DNA of 64,000 bases, from assembly GCF_001458175.1 (NCBI RefSeq), contig NZ_CYPW01000004.1, positions 1-64,000 on the forward strand, read 5' to 3'. Positions 61,205-64,000 of this stretch are shown one piece after another. Position 1 is the first letter of the stretch, and each line of letters opens with the position of its first letter. The DNA is from Shimia marina. GTDB taxonomy: Bacteria > Pseudomonadota > Alphaproteobacteria > Rhodobacterales > Rhodobacteraceae. Under the pieces are notes generated by a model. It saw only the letters and a list, made by a program, of their open reading frames with translations. It searched no databases and was not told where the DNA came from. A program made the position numbers and the translations under genes.

Positions 61205-62783
61205 TCTGTCTTCGGAATATGCTTTTGACAAGGATCTGACAGAGCGGCTGCGAGATTTGCAGACGCCCATTAAACCCTATTGGGAGCGTTGGACTGCGCC
61301 CCATTTGATCGCTTTGATGGCTGTCTTTGTTGCGCTGTTTTGGCTTTTGACCAACGTGCCCAATCGATTTGTGGATCCAAATGCGGCGCATATCACCGTG
61401 GTGCTTGGTACGCTGGGCATCTGGCGCTTTGGCTGGTGGTTTACACATGCGGTTCGGGCAATGATCTATGCCCGTTTCAAATGGCCGGAAATGCGCCGTC
61501 AGGCAGACGCGCTCTGGGATGCAGGTTGGCGCCCTAAGCGGCTGCATATCCAGATGACCACCTATTATGAGGAGCCTTCGATCACCAAGCGGGTCATCGG
61601 CTCCATTCTGGGCCAGATCCGCCGTGAGCGTATTCCCACCACCCTCTACATCGGCACAGGCAGTTCCTATGATGAAACCATCATCCGGGAGTTTGTGGAG
61701 ACCTATGCGCAGGACATTCCAGATGATCTCGCAGAGCTGGTTTTTGTGCGTCAAAACCAGCCCGGCAAACGCATGGCGATTGGCCTGATCCTGCGGGCCA
61801 TTTGCCGGACCGCGGCGAACCCCGATGACATGGTGATTTTTATGGATGGGGATGCGCTTTATGGGGGGGATGTGCTCAAAAAGACTCTGTCGATGTTTGC
61901 CTACGATCCGGAGCTGCAGGCACTGACCACAGATGAAGAGGTCATCTGTTATGGGCCAACATGGATCGCAAAGTGGCTTGATATGCGGTTTGCACAGCGC
62001 CGCCTGGCGATGCAGAGCCATGCGATGTCCAATCGGGTGCTGACCCTCACCGGTCGGATGAGCGTCTTTCGCGCACAGCATATTCTGGATCCGAAGTTCA
62101 TCCGCACCATCGAGGCGGATCACCTCAATCACTGGCTGTGGGGGCGGTTTCGTTTTCTTTCGGGTGACGACAAGTCGACCTGGTATCGTCTGCTCAGTGT
62201 CGGTGCCAAAATGACATATGTGCCGGATGCGACCGTCTACACGATTGAGGTGATCAAAGAGAATGGTCTCTTGCGGATGATCCAGAACTTTCGCCGCTGG
62301 TCGGGCAACATGTTGCGTAATGGAAGCCGTGCGATCGCGCTGGGCCCGCGCCGGATGCCTTTCTTCATTTGGTGGTGCGTGGTCGACCAACGGCTTGCCA
62401 TGTGGACGATGATGGTCAGCCCCATTTTGGCCGTTTTGGGCAGCATGATTGCACCGGGGTATTTTTGGAATTGTCTGATCTGGGTGTTGTTCTCCCGCGT
62501 GGTGCTTTGCCTGTTTTTGATTGGCTACAGCCGACGCGCAGACATGACGTGGCCCTTCATTCTGTACCTCAATCAGGTGATCAACGCGTCGGTGAAGATC
62601 TACATGATTTTCCATCTGTCCAAACAGAAGTGGTCCAATCGGGGCAATCAGAGCTCTGGAGAAGGCACGGGCCTTGTGGAAAGACTTCGGAATGGGTTTG
62701 CCAAATTCCAGCTGGTGACAGCAGTCTCAGGATTTTTGACCCTGCTGATGATCTATATTGGTCTGATTGAAATGCCCTTTTGA
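61197..62783 (+). CDS. Alg8-like family 2 glycosyltransferase (polymerising)
   Basis: A 528-residue membrane glycosyltransferase. Two N-terminal helices are followed by a cytoplasmic GT2 domain with the acidic motifs MDGDALYGG and TTDEEV, SGDDKSTW for the catalytic base, and NFRRWSGNM in the place of the Q(Q/R)xRW motif, then about five C-terminal helices. Alg8 polymerises GDP-mannuronate; the neighbouring GDP-mannose-forming enzyme makes a mannose-derived donor likely. It overlaps the Alg44-like gene by eight bases. The polymer is unproven. Confidence 0.9.
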   Translation: MADLSSEYAFDKDLTERLRDLQTPIKPYWERWTAPHLIALMAVFVALFWLLTNVPNRFVDPNAAHITVVLGTLGIWRFGWWFTHAVRAMIYARFKWPEMRRQADALWDAGWRPKRLHIQMTTYYEEPSITKRVIGSILGQIRRERIPTTLYIGTGSSYDETIIREFVETYAQDIPDDLAELVFVRQNQPGKRMAIGLILRAICRTAANPDDMVIFMDGDALYGGDVLKKTLSMFAYDPELQALTTDEEVICYGPTWIAKWLDMRFAQRRLAMQSHAMSNRVLTLTGRMSVFRAQHILDPKFIRTIEADHLNHWLWGRFRFLSGDDKSTWYRLLSVGAKMTYVPDATVYTIEVIKENGLLRMIQNFRRWSGNMLRNGSRAIALGPRRMPFFIWWCVVDQRLAMWTMMVSPILAVLGSMIAPGYFWNCLIWVLFSRVVLCLFLIGYSRRADMTWPFILYLNQVINASVKIYMIFHLSKQKWSNRGNQSSGEGTGLVERLRNGFAKFQLVTAVSGFLTLLMIYIGLIEMPF

Positions 62784-62881
62784 TCGGGATCTATCCTTTT
62801 TCGTAAACAGATGACCCTCCGCCCAATCCTGTGTGTTGGCTGGCTTTGTAGAGTGAAGCCAGATGAAAATGAGAGGTTTCA

Positions 62882-64000
62882 ATGATCTATCCAGTCATTC
62901 TTGCAGGCGGCGCGGGCGCGCGTCTATGGCCAGTATCTCGCCGCAGCTTTCCCAAACAGTTTGCAAGCCTTATGGACGGGCCAAGTCTGTTTCAGCGTAC
63001 GGTGGAAAGGGTGATTGCGCCTGGTTTCGCCGCTCCAACAGTGATCGCGGCCGAAGACTATCGCTTTCTGGCGCAAAAGCAGGTCGATGACATTCAAGCA
63101 CCTTTGGGGCAGCTGATCGTGGAGCCGGTTGCGCGCAATACAGCGGCTGCCATTTTGGTTGCGGCGCTGACACATAAAGATACGCCAGACGCGGTACTCT
63201 TGGTTTTGCCCAGTGATCATCACGTAGAGGATGAGCGTCTTTTTTTGCGTACGGTCAATAAGGCGGCAGCCGTGGCGCGCAAAGGATTGATTGCGGCATT
63301 GGGTGTACAGCCAGCCAAGGCATCAACGGAATACGGCTACCTAAAGGTCGAAGGTGGCAACGACGACGCGCTTGTCATCTCTCGCTATTTTGAAAAGCCA
63401 GAGTCTTGCCATGCTGAAGCGATGGTTGCTGAAGGGAACTGGCTTTGGAATACGGGCATCTATTTGTTTCGCGTGGATACAATTTTGCGCGCGTTTGAAA
63501 GCCACGCTCCGGATTTGATCGGCCCAGCCGAAGCAGCGCTTGCTTTGAGTGGGGAGGATTTGGGGTTCCGGAGGCTGGATCGGAAGGCATTTGGTCGCTG
63601 CGCCGATCTGCCTTTTGGCAAAGCGGTGATGGAAAACCTGGACGAATGTACCGCTTTGCACCTTGCCTGTGGGTGGGCTGACCTGGCTGATTGGCATGCT
63701 GTGAAAGAGGTGTGTGAGACCGATGGCGCTGACAACCTTGTCGCGGGCAATGCCTCTGCATTTGAATGCACAGGGAGTATTTTGAAATCCGCTGATCCAG
63801 ACACAAAGATCGTTGGTATGGGACTGAAAGATATTGTGGCGGTCGCGACAGATGATGGAATTCTGGTTGCTGACCTGTCCCATAGTTCTGACGTGGGGGA
63901 AATGGTTGAAACGCTGCGGGCGGAAGGGGCCGTGCAGGCAGATGGCTTTCGGCGCTGCTATCGTCCATGGGGATATTATGAAACGCTTTCCTTGGGTGAG
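62882..64000 (+). CDS. Mannose-1-phosphate guanylyltransferase / mannose-6-phosphate isomerase (partial, runs off window)
   Basis: An open frame of 373 codons without a stop at the window end; complete family members have about 470-480 residues. The nucleotidyltransferase signature is ILAGGAGARLWPVSRRSFPKQF at the N-terminus, with VARNTAAAI, the FEKPE motif and NWLWNTGIYLF. The final CYRPWGYYETLSLGE begins the cupin isomerase half. GAGAGG lies just before the ATG at 62882. It supplies GDP-mannose for the polysaccharide encoded upstream and is 98 bases downstream of the glycosyltransferase. Confidence 0.95.
   Translation, partial: MIYPVILAGGAGARLWPVSRRSFPKQFASLMDGPSLFQRTVERVIAPGFAAPTVIAAEDYRFLAQKQVDDIQAPLGQLIVEPVARNTAAAILVAALTHKDTPDAVLLVLPSDHHVEDERLFLRTVNKAAAVARKGLIAALGVQPAKASTEYGYLKVEGGNDDALVISRYFEKPESCHAEAMVAEGNWLWNTGIYLFRVDTILRAFESHAPDLIGPAEAALALSGEDLGFRRLDRKAFGRCADLPFGKAVMENLDECTALHLACGWADLADWHAVKEVCETDGADNLVAGNASAFECTGSILKSADPDTKIVGMGLKDIVAVATDDGILVADLSHSSDVGEMVETLRAEGAVQADGFRRCYRPWGYYETLSLGE

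Noticed and set aside
61167-62615. 482-codon minus-strand frame opposite the Alg8-like gene
   Set aside because: Antisense shadow; the plus-strand glycosyltransferase motifs are unambiguous.

Overview
The window looks like a chromosomal segment of a Rhodobacteraceae bacterium (Roseobacter-type Alphaproteobacteria). I infer this from the protein style, the GC-rich coding sequence, and the Rhodobacterales-typical block murA - DUF2948 - hisD - UPF0262 - phosphatase - infA - maf - RNase E/G - yacG - tRNA-Phe. No species call is possible from sequence alone.

Layout. 1-11 kb: a C-terminally short quinone reductase, a small membrane protein followed by three tandem stem-loops, an AraC regulator, a HExxH protein, Lrp, trxB, a CyaC-type membrane/ferredoxin/adenylate cyclase, an unusual in-frame joint of an EPS-associated MarR domain to the bifunctional Sat-CysC enzyme, a fasciclin protein, a ClpP-like periplasmic protein and a secreted Ntn amidase. 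12-20 kb: a BMP-type (purine nucleoside) ABC importer operon with a possible structured leader, an HpcH/HpaI aldolase and an RTX/Hint secreted protein. 20.7-29.3 kb: the housekeeping block, bracketed by tRNA-Thr and tRNA-Phe, with GNAT and SDR genes inserted. 29.7-41.1 kb: a hydroxyproline catabolic island with TRAP transporter, 4-hydroxyproline epimerase, D-amino acid oxidoreductase, DHDPS-like deaminase, ketoglutarate-semialdehyde dehydrogenase, a second proline-racemase-family enzyme with an Ldh-type reductase (trans-3-hydroxyproline branch), and a GntR regulator. Five copies of a TTGGATnCAA-type operator tie it together.

41.2-51.1 kb: a siderophore system on the minus strand (TonB receptor, binding protein, two FecCD permeases, ATPase, reductase, ExbB, two ExbD, TonB); one ExbD has Asn where the proton-path Asp should be. 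51.3-55.1 kb: a cobalamin riboswitch followed by an ECF cobalt/nickel transporter (NikK-like, CbiM, NikL-like, CbiQ, CbiO). 55.4-64 kb: a soluble globin-coupled chemoreceptor, a PAS hybrid histidine kinase, and an Alg44-like / Alg8-like / mannose-1-phosphate guanylyltransferase exopolysaccharide operon; the last gene runs off the window end.

The leads I consider most worth checking are the MarR-Sat-CysC joint with its 8-4-8 palindrome, the Asp/Asn ExbD pair, the Ser/Thr proline-racemase-family enzyme, the five-site GntR regulon, and the degenerate-PilZ polysaccharide operon.
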